DNA from: an uncultured Oscillospiraceae bacterium
GTDB lineage: Bacteria > Bacillota > Clostridia > Oscillospirales > Acutalibacteraceae
Length of the DNA: 64,000 bases
Direction of reading: 5' to 3'
Assembly: GCA_900546265.1 (NCBI GenBank)
Contig: URCA01000010.1
Coordinates: 34,814 to 98,813, forward strand
The position numbers and the translations under genes were made by a program. The number at the start of each line of letters is the position of its first letter. Position 1 is the stretch's first letter. Shown piece by piece: positions 9,792-18,549 of this stretch. Under the pieces are notes generated by a model, which worked only from the letters and a program-made list of their open reading frames with translations, had not been told where the DNA came from and did not search any database.

Positions 9792-11996
9792 ATGTCATAT
9801 CGCATTTCCGCGCGGCGTATAGCGGTAATTTTAGCGGCGGCCGTCATGGCCGCTATCCCCTTGACTTCCGCGCAGGCGGCGGCGCCCGGCAAGCACTCCG
9901 CCGCCGAGCCGGTGTCCTATCGGGAGGAAGAGGGAACTCTCTCCTTTGAGAACGACCATCTGTCGGTGTCGCTGGACACGGCGACCGGCGAATTTCAGCT
10001 GACCCATCGGCCAAGCGGCAAGGTTTACCGCAGCAATCCGGAAGAGAAGAACGATCCGGCGGTCAAGGGGATCAACCGGTTTGTCATGTACTCGCAGCTG
10101 CTGGTCACCATGCTGGATCGCGCGACCCATGAAACCTCCCAGAAGGTGTCCTATACCGGCTCGGTCATGCGGGAGGGTCTGACCGTGGAATCCATCGAGG
10201 GCGGCGTGCGTCTCGCCTTTACCTTCCCGGAAAATGAGGTGACGGTTCCGCTGGATCTGGTGCTGGACGGGCCGGTGCTTTCCGCCCGGGTGGACAGCGC
10301 CGCCATTCAGCAGGATGGAGACTACCTGGTGGCCGGTCTCGCGGTTCTCCCTTACTTTGGAAGCGGCACGGCCAAGGATGACGGCTATCTCCTCATCCCG
10401 GACGGCAGCGGCGCTTTGGTGGAGTTTGGAACGGATAAGAGCGCGTTCAAGACCTACAGTCAGCCGGTATACGGCAGCGATCCCGCCTATGCGGGCGATA
10501 TGGATACCAGCCACAAGCAGCCGATCCGCCTGCCGGTGTTCGGTATCCAGCGCAACGGCAGCGCCTTCCTGGCGGAGATTGCCCGCGGCGCGGAAAGCGC
10601 CAGCCTGGAGGCCAGCGCCCCGGGCATGATCAACGGGCAGGGGACGGTCTATGCGTCCTTTACCTATATCGGCTCCGGGCTGGTGACCATTGGGGAGAGC
10701 AGCCAGGGGGCCGTCAAGGAATCCCAGGTGTATCAGACGGGCAACCGCCTGATCGACGACGCGCAGGTGGACTATCATTTCCTGCCGGAGGGTGGGGGCT
10801 ATACCGCCATGGCGGCGCAGTACCGCTCGATTCTGCGGGAGCGGGGGAGCGGGGCCTCCGCTCTGGATCCGACGGCCCTGTATTGTGAATTTGTGGGCGG
10901 CGTGATGCGCCGGGAGAGCGTTTTCGGCTTTTATGTCAACCGGGAAAAGGCCTTGACCACGGTAGAGGATATGGAACAGGCCGTGCGGGAGCTGGATATA
11001 GCCGCCGCCACCGTGATTTACTCCTCCTGGACAAGTCAGCAGATACACGGCGGCCTGCAGACCAAGGCCGTTCCCTCCGGCAAGCTGGGGAAAGCCAAGG
11101 AGCTGCGGACGCTGGCGGAATCGCTGGGGGAGGGGCGGCTGCGCTTGTCCTATGAGCCGCTGCTTGTGCAAAAGAGCTCGCTAAGCTTTATCCGGTATTT
11201 TGACGCCGCAAAGCGTATCGGCGGCGAGCTGAATAAGGTGTACGCCTATAAGCCCAGCACCCTGTATATCGACCGGGACAAACCGGTGTCCTATCTGCTC
11301 AAGCCGGGCCGCTGGGATAAAACCTTCCGCCCCTTCACCGCGTCGTTTGACAAGCGGTATCCCTCGGCGGATATGTACAGCGCGACGCTCGGCGGCGTCA
11401 CCTTCACCGACTTTGACAAAAAGCAGTTTGTCACCCGCACGCAGGTGGCCGAACAGGCCGCCGCCCGGCTGAAGGAGGGGGGACGGCGCTGGACGCTCAA
11501 GGAGCCGAACGCGTACGCGATCCCCTATACGGATACCGCCGCCGAGGTGCCGACGGCCTCCTCCGGCTTCGATCTCTTTACCCGGGACGTTCCCTTTTAC
11601 TCCTTGGTTTTGGACGGCCTGGTAAACAAAACCATCCCGGCCGCCAATCAGGACGGCGACAGCCGGCGCGCGCTGCTCAAGGCGCTGGAAACCGGCAGCA
11701 ATCTGTACTTCCGCTTTATCTGCGGCGATCCGGAAACGCTGACCTATACCGCGCAGGACGGGCTGTATTACGGCGCGTTCGCCCAGTGGAAGGAGGAGGT
11801 CGCCGCGCTGTACGCCGCCTATGCCGCCGTGGCGGATAAGACGGCGGGCGCGCGGATTGACAGCCATCGCCGGATCGGGGCCGACGCCTATGAAACCCGC
11901 TATACCAACGGGGTGCGGGTATTGGTCAACTATGCGGACGAACCCATGGATTTTGAAGGGATCGCGATTTCCGCCCAGGGCTACGCCGTGATCTGA
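9792..11996 (+). CDS. DUF5696 domain-containing secreted protein (cassette 1)
   Basis: 734 residues with a cleavable signal peptide ('LTSAQAAAPG'). ATG 9792 lies 14 bp after the YIP1 gene. The N-terminal part is a beta-rich region with 'SFENDHLSVSLDTATGEFQLTHRPSGKVY' in two overlapping repeats of the family pattern, and a 'DDGYLLIPDGSGALVEFG' stretch is shared with the paralogue at 34969 ('DKGFFILPDGSGAYVAF'). The C-terminal half ('EPLLVQKSS', 'EPNAYAIPYTD', 'VPFYSLVLDGL') resembles glycosidase-like barrels in general character, but no catalytic residues can be assigned here. The family is recognised by its domain and by its constant company with YIP1 and sugar-permease genes. A surface role in handling the imported glycan is inferred. 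Confidence 0.78.
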   Translation: MSYRISARRIAVILAAAVMAAIPLTSAQAAAPGKHSAAEPVSYREEEGTLSFENDHLSVSLDTATGEFQLTHRPSGKVYRSNPEEKNDPAVKGINRFVMYSQLLVTMLDRATHETSQKVSYTGSVMREGLTVESIEGGVRLAFTFPENEVTVPLDLVLDGPVLSARVDSAAIQQDGDYLVAGLAVLPYFGSGTAKDDGYLLIPDGSGALVEFGTDKSAFKTYSQPVYGSDPAYAGDMDTSHKQPIRLPVFGIQRNGSAFLAEIARGAESASLEASAPGMINGQGTVYASFTYIGSGLVTIGESSQGAVKESQVYQTGNRLIDDAQVDYHFLPEGGGYTAMAAQYRSILRERGSGASALDPTALYCEFVGGVMRRESVFGFYVNREKALTTVEDMEQAVRELDIAAATVIYSSWTSQQIHGGLQTKAVPSGKLGKAKELRTLAESLGEGRLRLSYEPLLVQKSSLSFIRYFDAAKRIGGELNKVYAYKPSTLYIDRDKPVSYLLKPGRWDKTFRPFTASFDKRYPSADMYSATLGGVTFTDFDKKQFVTRTQVAEQAAARLKEGGRRWTLKEPNAYAIPYTDTAAEVPTASSGFDLFTRDVPFYSLVLDGLVNKTIPAANQDGDSRRALLKALETGSNLYFRFICGDPETLTYTAQDGLYYGAFAQWKEEVAALYAAYAAVADKTAGARIDSHRRIGADAYETRYTNGVRVLVNYADEPMDFEGIAISAQGYAVI

Positions 11997-12015
11997 AGGA
12001 GAGGAGACAAGCCGC

Positions 12016-12936
12016 GTGAAGCAAACGAAAATTCGGCGCAGTCCGCTGTCGTATGAACGCAAAAAGCAATATTATGCCTACGGCTTTATCGCCCTGTGGC
12101 TGGTCGGCGTGATTTTTTACTTCTTCCGCCCCCTGGTTCAGATGGTCGCCTATTCCCTGAGCGATATTGTGCTGACCGATACCGGCTATCATCTGGATTT
12201 TGTAGGCCTCAAGGAGTTTGACCGCGCCCTGCGCACCGACAATAAGTTCATTCAGAACCTCGCTGGCAGCTTGGGGGCCATGCTGTATCAGGTGCCGGTG
12301 GTGGTGTTCTTCAGCCTGGCGGTGGCCGTGCTGCTCAACAAGCCCTTCCGCGGCCGCACGGTGGCGCGGGCCGTCTTCTTTATCCCCGTCATCGTGACCA
12401 GCGGCGTGGTGCTCAGTGTGCTCAACGGCAGCGGCACCTCGGGGGAGAACACGCTGCTGCAGGCGCAAAGCAGCAATATGTTTTCCATACGGGGGAGCAG
12501 CGACGTGCTGTATGAGCTGGGGCTGCCCCAGCAAATCGTCACCCTGCTGGTGGACACGGCCAATAATATTTTTAACCTGTCCTGGAAATCCGGCGTGCAG
12601 ATTTTGATTTTCCTGGCGGCCCTTCAGACCATCAGCCCTTCCCTCTTTGAAGCGGCGCGGGTAGAGGGGGCCAACGCCTGGGATACCTTCTGGAAGCTGA
12701 CCATCCCCTCCATTTCCCCCATGATTCTCCTGTGCCTGGTCTACAGCGTCATCGACAGCTTCGTCGATTACGACAATGTGCTGATGAACTACATTCAATC
12801 GTATATGAAGCAGCTGGACATCGAGTACAGCTCCACCATGGTCTTTATGTATTCGCTGGTGATATTCGCCATTGTCGGCCTGGTGTTTTTATGCACGCGC
12901 CGGTTGGTGTTTTATGCGGACGATCGGGATAACTGA
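12016..12936 (+). CDS. Sugar ABC transporter permease, MalF-type (cassette 1, pair 2)
   Basis: 306 residues with six spans. The EAA-loop motif is 'EAARVEGANAWDTFWKLTIP', shared closely with the cassette 2 gene at 37251 ('VEGANAWQTFWKVTFP') and clearly different from the pair 1 permeases. The start is GTG 12016, preceded by AAGGAGAGGAG. It follows the DUF5696 gene by 19 bp. A second, distinct permease pair in one cassette implies either a second binding protein (the lipoprotein at 1-1359 is the candidate) or a second substrate. Confidence 0.9.
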   Translation: MKQTKIRRSPLSYERKKQYYAYGFIALWLVGVIFYFFRPLVQMVAYSLSDIVLTDTGYHLDFVGLKEFDRALRTDNKFIQNLAGSLGAMLYQVPVVVFFSLAVAVLLNKPFRGRTVARAVFFIPVIVTSGVVLSVLNGSGTSGENTLLQAQSSNMFSIRGSSDVLYELGLPQQIVTLLVDTANNIFNLSWKSGVQILIFLAALQTISPSLFEAARVEGANAWDTFWKLTIPSISPMILLCLVYSVIDSFVDYDNVLMNYIQSYMKQLDIEYSSTMVFMYSLVIFAIVGLVFLCTRRLVFYADDRDN

Positions 12937-12952
12937 AGGGAGGTCAACCCAT

Positions 12953-13930
12953 ATGAAAGCATCCATCGCACCGGCCGCCCGCCAGGCCGCCGTCCTCAAG
13001 CGCCGCAAAAGGGCGCGGGGAGCCGTCTACTCTCTGTGCCGCGCCGCCGTTCTGGCAGGCCTCTACTTTGTCCTGCTGTATCCCATTCTCTATATTTTTT
13101 CCATGGCGTTCCGGCCAAGCGATCAGGTGCTGGATCCCCTGGTGGTGTGGATACCGCAGAGCTTTACCATGGCCAATATTCGTCAGGCGTTTTCGGGGAT
13201 GCAGTACATGGAATCCCTGTGGCAGTCCGTGCGGATAAGCCTTGTCAGCTCCCTGCTGTCGGTGGCCGTTTACAGCTTGGTGGGCTACGGCTTTGCGCGC
13301 TTCAGCTTCCGGCTGAAAAAGCTGTGCTTTGCCATCCTGATCTTCACGATCATTCTGCCGCCCCAAGCGCTGCTGATCCCGCAGTATCTGGAGAACAGCT
13401 ATTTTGACTTTTTCTTTATCGGTCGCCTGGTCGGCCTGTTTACCGGCACGCCCCTGACGGTGAATATCCTGGATTCGGTATGGGCGTTTTACCTGCCGGC
13501 AATCTGCGGGTTCGGCGTGCGCTCCGGCATCCTGATTTTTATCTTTATTCAGTTTTATCGCGGCCTGCCCAAGGAGCTGGAGGACGCCGCCTACATCGAC
13601 GGATGCGGGCCTCTGCGCACCTTCCTGCGGATTATGCTGCCCAACGCCCTTCCAGCGCTTATCACCGTCCTGCTCTTTTCCGTGGTCTGGTATTGGAACG
13701 ATTACCAGTACGCGGGCATGTTCTTGGTGGATAATCAGACGCTGCCGCTGCGCCTGTCCAATCTGAAAATGGTACTCAACAGCGCCGCCGGGCAGCAGCT
13801 GGATCCCTACCAGCTTTCGGTGCTGCTTCCGGCCGGCTGCCTGCTGGTGATCCTGCCGCCCCTGATTCTCTATATCATTTTCCAGCGCTATTTCACGGAA
13901 AGCATCGAACGCACCGGCCTTGTCGGATGA
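12953..13930 (+). CDS. Carbohydrate ABC transporter permease, MalG-type (cassette 1, pair 2)
   Basis: 325 residues, partner of the product of 12016. ATG 12953 has GGGAGG 8 nt upstream; 16 bp separate it from the previous stop. The EAA-loop reads 'EDAAYIDGCGPLRTFLRIMLP', matching the cassette 2 permease at 38160 ('EEAALIDGCGAVRTYFRVMLP'). The C-terminus 'YFTESIERTGLVG' is typical of the second CUT1 permease. It ends the seven-gene cassette; a lipoprotein gene follows after 22 bp and is probably in the same transcript. Confidence 0.9.
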   Translation: MKASIAPAARQAAVLKRRKRARGAVYSLCRAAVLAGLYFVLLYPILYIFSMAFRPSDQVLDPLVVWIPQSFTMANIRQAFSGMQYMESLWQSVRISLVSSLLSVAVYSLVGYGFARFSFRLKKLCFAILIFTIILPPQALLIPQYLENSYFDFFFIGRLVGLFTGTPLTVNILDSVWAFYLPAICGFGVRSGILIFIFIQFYRGLPKELEDAAYIDGCGPLRTFLRIMLPNALPALITVLLFSVVWYWNDYQYAGMFLVDNQTLPLRLSNLKMVLNSAAGQQLDPYQLSVLLPAGCLLVILPPLILYIIFQRYFTESIERTGLVG

Positions 13931-13952
13931 CCGTCGAAAGGGAGTTGCCTGT

Positions 13953-15086
13953 ATGATGAAAAAAAGGATCGCCGTGCGGGCGCTGCTGGCGGCTGTTTCC
14001 CTGGCCCTGAGCCTGACCGCCGGCTGCGCGAGGGAAGGAACGCCGTCTTCCGCGCCGCTGTCCTCCACGGGGGCTGCTACCGCCTGCAGCGTATCGGCCG
14101 CCGGCACGTCGGCGGCCACCCTCGTGCAAACGACCGCCTCGGCCAAGCGGATAACGACCACAACCGGCCAAACCGCCCGCACCACGAAGGAGGATACAAC
14201 CATGACCAACACCACGGCGACGCAGCATTCACCGGAACCGACCACCTCAGCGGAAAAGCCCCGCCCGCGCCCCACCCTGGCCGGGCCGCAGGGCAGTCAG
14301 GCCTTCACCAACCTGACCTATAACAACGCCGGGGGAAAGATGGGGGACGCCGACGGCCCGGCTTACTGCGTGTATTCCAAAATCGGCTATAACCGGGCCT
14401 CTATCGATATCCTGCTCAGCGAGCTGCGGCACAACCTGTACCGCGAGTCGGATATGCTCCCCCTGACCGCGTACATCTTTCTGGGCGTGGATATTTACGA
14501 CGCGAACGGCCAATGGGTGAACTGCTTTGACGCCGGCTTGGGCTTTCACAACGGCAAGCAGAAGTGGACGCTGTTTCACAATATCCTGAAGGTGCCGCCC
14601 ACCCAGGACAAATGGTATATGTCGGGTAAATATCTGAACGATACACACGACTATCGCATCGTACTGGATACCTCGTTTAAGGGCGATTGGGCGGCGCTGA
14701 TTGTCTACGATCTGACCGAGGGCGGCGTGGAATACGACCGTGCCACCTTCCGCACCCTGTATACGCGCAAGGACGGAAGCAATACCGCCTATCTCCAGGA
14801 CTACGCCCTGGATTTCCCCGACAATGTCAAGTACAACACCCGCGGGGAGCCCGCCGGGAACGATTGGCCGGAGATTACCCTGTATAATACGGATGAAAAT
14901 ATCTACATGAAAAACCTGCGTATCGTCGGCGCCACCCTGAACGGCCGCCCCTGGACGCAGGAACACACGGCCAACCGGGCCGTATGGCCCGACTGCACGC
15001 AGAAGAAAATCCAGTATCCCGTGGTCCGGCTAAGCCGGGCGAGCTTTGATACGGAATTGCAGCTGGATTTTGATATGAATCGCTGA
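13953..15086 (+). CDS. Lipoprotein of unknown function, paralogue of 15112
   Basis: 377 residues. ATG 13953 begins a signal peptide with the lipobox 'LTAGC', followed by a ~90-residue Ser/Thr/Ala linker that spaces the domain off the membrane. The remaining ~270 residues match the next gene closely: 'YNRASIDILLSELRHNLYR', 'WVNCFDAGLGFHNGKQKWT', 'HDYRIVLDT', 'YDLTEG', 'YTRKDGSN', 'NLRIVGATLNGRPWT'. The alternation of short strands and aromatic residues suggests a beta-sandwich like those of carbohydrate-binding or LamG-type domains, but I do not recognise the family. It lies directly downstream of cassette 1. A surface glycan-binding accessory role is a guess from context. Confidence 0.7.
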   Translation: MMKKRIAVRALLAAVSLALSLTAGCAREGTPSSAPLSSTGAATACSVSAAGTSAATLVQTTASAKRITTTTGQTARTTKEDTTMTNTTATQHSPEPTTSAEKPRPRPTLAGPQGSQAFTNLTYNNAGGKMGDADGPAYCVYSKIGYNRASIDILLSELRHNLYRESDMLPLTAYIFLGVDIYDANGQWVNCFDAGLGFHNGKQKWTLFHNILKVPPTQDKWYMSGKYLNDTHDYRIVLDTSFKGDWAALIVYDLTEGGVEYDRATFRTLYTRKDGSNTAYLQDYALDFPDNVKYNTRGEPAGNDWPEITLYNTDENIYMKNLRIVGATLNGRPWTQEHTANRAVWPDCTQKKIQYPVVRLSRASFDTELQLDFDMNR

Positions 15087-15111
15087 AAATCTATACAATG
15101 AGGTGATGAAT

Positions 15112-16266
15112 TTGAAACGGAAAAATTGGATCCCGCTTTTTTGTATGCTCCCGCTGGCGGCGGCATGCCTGTTTACCGGCTGCGCTTCCGAAGGCGCGGT
15201 AAGCTCCAGCGCGCCTGTGAGCGACACGGCGGCCAGCACGTCCGCCGTTCAGACGCAGCAGACCGCGGAAACGGAAGGAACGACCGCCCCGTCTTCCGCG
15301 GCGGCCACCACCGCCGGTTCTCCCTCCCCAAGCACGGCTCCCGCCGTCACGGCCAAAACAACGCGGGCCAAAACGACCGCCGCCTCCAGTACGGCGAAGC
15401 CCACGACTACAACGAAACCGGGCCCCCGTCCGACGCTGCCGGATCCCAAGGGGACCCAGTCGATAAACAGCCTGACCTATAAGAATAAGGAACGCATCGG
15501 CGACTGGGGCGGCCCCGCCTATACCGTATATTCCAAAAAGGGCTATAACCGCGCCAGCATGGACGTGGCCCTCAGCGACGTGGAGATCAACATGATCCGC
15601 CGTTCGGACAAAAAGACATTGGTAGGCTACGCGTTCCTGGGAATGGACGTCTGGCATCCCACCGGCGGGTACTGGGTCAATTGTATGGACGCGGGGCTCA
15701 AATACGACGGGAACTCGGGCAAATGGGTTCTCTTCCACTTCATATACGATGTGAGCGCCGCCAATCAGCAGAAGTGGTATGAATCCCATAAGGCTCTGGA
15801 TCCCACCCACGATTACCGGATTTCCCTGGATTGCTCCAAGTCGGAGGGCTGGACCACCCTGTCTGCTTACGATTTGACCGAGGGCCGGGAAGCGGACAGT
15901 GTCACGTTCCAGGCCCGGTACGCCAAAAAGGATGGGAGCAACGTCAGCTTTTATCAGGATTTTGCCATCGATATGCCGGACGATCTCATGCGCGATCCGG
16001 ACGGCAACATCTATGAGGTCGACTCCGCGATTTCCGATGAGGGCTGGGCGGGCATTATCCTGTACAGCACCAATGAAGACGTCTATCTGCGCAATTTGAA
16101 AGTAGTCAACTCCATGCTGAACGGGCAGCCCTGGACGGCCGATAAAACCCGCCTGCGCGGCTTTTCGCCCGACAGCCTGCAGCCCTATATCGGCTATGAG
16201 GTCGTCAAGGTCACCCACGCCAATTTCGACAACGAATTCCAGGTGGATATTGACTTGAAAAAGTGA
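15112..16266 (+). CDS. Lipoprotein of unknown function, paralogue of 13953
   Basis: 384 residues from TTG 15112, chosen because GAGGTG (15100-15105) is 6 nt upstream; ATG 15106 and GTG 15103 are in frame but overlap that RBS. The lipobox is 'FTGC'. A Thr/Ala/Lys-rich linker of ~85 residues precedes a domain shared with the previous gene: 'YNRASMDVALSDVEINMIR', 'YWVNCMDAGLKYDG', 'HDYRISLDCSKSEGW', 'YDLTEGREAD', 'LRNLKVVNSMLNGQPWT'. The pair are tandem duplicates 25 bp apart. No catalytic motif is apparent. Cassette 2 has no counterpart. Confidence 0.7.
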   Translation: MKRKNWIPLFCMLPLAAACLFTGCASEGAVSSSAPVSDTAASTSAVQTQQTAETEGTTAPSSAAATTAGSPSPSTAPAVTAKTTRAKTTAASSTAKPTTTTKPGPRPTLPDPKGTQSINSLTYKNKERIGDWGGPAYTVYSKKGYNRASMDVALSDVEINMIRRSDKKTLVGYAFLGMDVWHPTGGYWVNCMDAGLKYDGNSGKWVLFHFIYDVSAANQQKWYESHKALDPTHDYRISLDCSKSEGWTTLSAYDLTEGREADSVTFQARYAKKDGSNVSFYQDFAIDMPDDLMRDPDGNIYEVDSAISDEGWAGIILYSTNEDVYLRNLKVVNSMLNGQPWTADKTRLRGFSPDSLQPYIGYEVVKVTHANFDNEFQVDIDLKK

Positions 16267-16320
16267 CCCTTTAAGCCGCCGTTCCGGCGGAAAGGGTCAC
16301 GGGTAAAGGAGGAGTCTTCC

Positions 16321-17706
16321 GTGTATATGCGCATACGGATGACGGCTGTGGCGCTGCTTATCGGCCTGACGGCGGCTCTTGGCGGGTGCGGGCGGCCCCC
16401 GGCCCCCGCCGCCGGAGCGGCCTCGACCGGTACAAGCGTATCCTGTGCGCAGTCCGCCGCCCTCACCACCATTGGGCAGGAACCCTCCGGGAAGCCAACC
16501 ATCGCCGCCCCGCCGCCAACGGAAGGGCCGCGGGGTACGGCCGCCTCCGGCACAAGCCGTTCGCAAACGGCGGCGGGCAGTAAAGGGACGAGTACAACCA
16601 CCGCCCCGGCTCCCGCCGCCCCGTCCACGCCCGGGCTATCGGCCAGCGACGTACGGCTGCTTGGCCGCCAGTTTTACGACGCGGGGACGGGGGCGACCTG
16701 GTTCAGCTTTACCAACGCCGGCTTTGAGCTGATCTTTACCGGCACGGCTCTGCGGGCGGAGCTGACCGCTGATATCGAATCGATCCGCGACGAGGCGAAT
16801 CGGCCCTATTTGTCCGTGTATGTAAACGATATGGAAACGCCCGCGCAGATTTACGGGATGGCGCAGAAAGAAGCGACCCTGACGCTTTTCGAGTCGCGGA
16901 CGGTTCAGACGGTAACCATCCGGGTTTTGAAGCGCTCGGAAGCCTCCGTCAGCTCGATCGGCGTCCGCCGCCTGACGGCGAACGTGGGATCTTCCCTGAC
17001 GCCCACCGCGGCGCCCAGCCGCCGCCTGGTCTTTTTGGGGGATTCGTTTACCTGCGGCTTCGGCAACGAGGGAACGCCGGAACAACCGTTTCAAACCCGC
17101 ACGGAAAACGGCTGCGATACCTACGCCGCCCGGGCGGCCCGCGCTGTGGGCGCGGATATACAGTGCGTCTGCTGGTCGGGTATCGGCGTATGCTCCTCCT
17201 ACACCGAGACGGCGCAGCCCAACACCGCCTTTTTGATGAAGGATTTGTATCCCAAAACCGACTACGCCGGTCACCGGCGGCTCTTTTTGGAGCAGGAGGC
17301 CTATGATTTTTCGCGCTTTCAGCCCGACGCAGTGATCCTTCACCTGGGAACGAACGACAGCGCCTATACCTCCCGCGCGGGGGACGGCGCGCGGGAGGCC
17401 TTCGGCCGGGCGTACGACGCGCTGCTGTCCACCGTGAGGGAAAAGCATCCGAAAGCGGTAATATTATGCGCCCTGGGGCCTGGCACGCCGGAAACGCGCA
17501 GGCTGTACGAGCGCATCCGCGCGCTGGTGGAATCCCGCAGAAGCGCCGGGGATTCTCGTATATTCGATATGGCCTTTGCCAACACGCTTGACGGCGAAGG
17601 GCTGGGCAGCGCCGATCATCCGTCCATGAAGACCCATATCCGCATGGCGGCGGAGCTGACGGGACAGCTGAAGACCATCCTGGGCTGGAACGGCCCGAAC
17701 GATTAA
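16321..17706 (+). CDS. CE2-like SGNH/GDSL esterase, lipoprotein
   Basis: 461 residues. GTG 16321 lies 8 nt after AAGGAGG. The lipobox is 'LGGC', followed by a ~75-residue Ser/Thr/Pro linker. Residues ~110-230 form the jelly-roll domain seen in family CE2 carbohydrate esterases ('TWFSFTNAGFELIFTGTALRAEL'). The catalytic SGNH domain follows: block I 'FLGDSFTCGFGNEG' with nucleophile Ser242, block III 'HLGTNDS', and 'DHPSMKTH' near residues 432-439 carrying the Asp/His pair. CE2 enzymes remove O-acetyl groups from xylan or mannan oligosaccharides at the cell surface. It sits between the lipoproteins and the pentose pathway, which fits removal of acetyl groups before uptake. The exact acyl group and sugar are not determinable. 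Confidence 0.85.
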   Translation: MYMRIRMTAVALLIGLTAALGGCGRPPAPAAGAASTGTSVSCAQSAALTTIGQEPSGKPTIAAPPPTEGPRGTAASGTSRSQTAAGSKGTSTTTAPAPAAPSTPGLSASDVRLLGRQFYDAGTGATWFSFTNAGFELIFTGTALRAELTADIESIRDEANRPYLSVYVNDMETPAQIYGMAQKEATLTLFESRTVQTVTIRVLKRSEASVSSIGVRRLTANVGSSLTPTAAPSRRLVFLGDSFTCGFGNEGTPEQPFQTRTENGCDTYAARAARAVGADIQCVCWSGIGVCSSYTETAQPNTAFLMKDLYPKTDYAGHRRLFLEQEAYDFSRFQPDAVILHLGTNDSAYTSRAGDGAREAFGRAYDALLSTVREKHPKAVILCALGPGTPETRRLYERIRALVESRRSAGDSRIFDMAFANTLDGEGLGSADHPSMKTHIRMAAELTGQLKTILGWNGPND

Positions 17707-17721
17707 GGGACGTGAGCAAGC

Positions 17722-18549
17722 GTGTACAAACTGTCGGTTTATGAAAAGGCCATGCCGGGCCATATCGGCTGGAAGGAAAAATTAACCGCCGCGAAAGAGG
17801 CGGGGTACGACGGCGTGGAGCTGAGCGTGGATGAAAGCGACGAACGCTTGTCGCGCCTGGATTGGAGCGCGGCGCAAAGGCAGGATTTGCTGCGGGCCTC
17901 GCGGGAAACAGGCGTGCGCCTTCCTTCCCTTTGCCTCAGCGGCCATCGCCGGTATCCCCTGGGCAGCCGCGATCCGCAGACCGTCCGCCGCGGTATGGCC
18001 ATTTTAGAAAAGGCCGTCCGGCTCGCCGGCGATTTGGGGATACGGCTGATCCAGCTGGCGGGGTACGACGTGTATTACGAGCCCTCTGCGCCCGACACGG
18101 CCGCGCGCTTTGCGGAGAATTTGCAGCACGCCGTGTCCATAGCCGCGGCTGACGGCGTGACGCTGGGGTTTGAAACCATGGAAACGCCCTTTATGAATAC
18201 GACGAAAAAAGCCATGACCCATATCCGCCGCGTGAAGTCGCCCTACCTGCAAATATATCCGGATATAGGCAATATCACCAACGCGGTTCCGGACGCCGTG
18301 CGCGACCTGCAAAGCGGGCGGGGGCATATCGCGGCGGCGCATCTGAAGGAAACCCGGCCCGGCGTGTATCGGGATTTGTATTACGGGGAAGGCGAAGTGA
18401 ACTTCCCGGCGGCTATCCGGGAGCTCATGCACCAGGGGGTGCGGCTGTATACCGCCGAATTCTGGTATCGGGAAGGGACGGACTGGCGGCGGGAGCTCCG
18501 CCGCGCGCGCACCTTTTTACAGGAGCGGTTTACGGAGGCGGAAGCATGA
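17722..18549 (+). CDS. ulaE: L-ribulose-5-phosphate 3-epimerase (UlaE-type)
   Basis: 275 residues from GTG 17722. It interconverts L-xylulose 5-phosphate and L-ribulose 5-phosphate in the cytoplasm. The TIM-barrel sugar-isomerase family signature is strong: 'YEKAMPG', 'GYDGVELSVDESDERLSRLDW', 'RLPSLCLSGHRRYPLGS', 'IRLIQLAGYDVYYE', 'YPDIGN' and 'HLKETRPG' align with E. coli UlaE/SgbU. It starts 15 bp after the esterase gene, and its stop overlaps the kinase start by 4 bp (ATGA). With lyxK and araD it completes a three-step route from L-xylulose to D-xylulose 5-phosphate. Confidence 0.92.
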   Translation: MYKLSVYEKAMPGHIGWKEKLTAAKEAGYDGVELSVDESDERLSRLDWSAAQRQDLLRASRETGVRLPSLCLSGHRRYPLGSRDPQTVRRGMAILEKAVRLAGDLGIRLIQLAGYDVYYEPSAPDTAARFAENLQHAVSIAAADGVTLGFETMETPFMNTTKKAMTHIRRVKSPYLQIYPDIGNITNAVPDAVRDLQSGRGHIAAAHLKETRPGVYRDLYYGEGEVNFPAAIRELMHQGVRLYTAEFWYREGTDWRRELRRARTFLQERFTEAEA

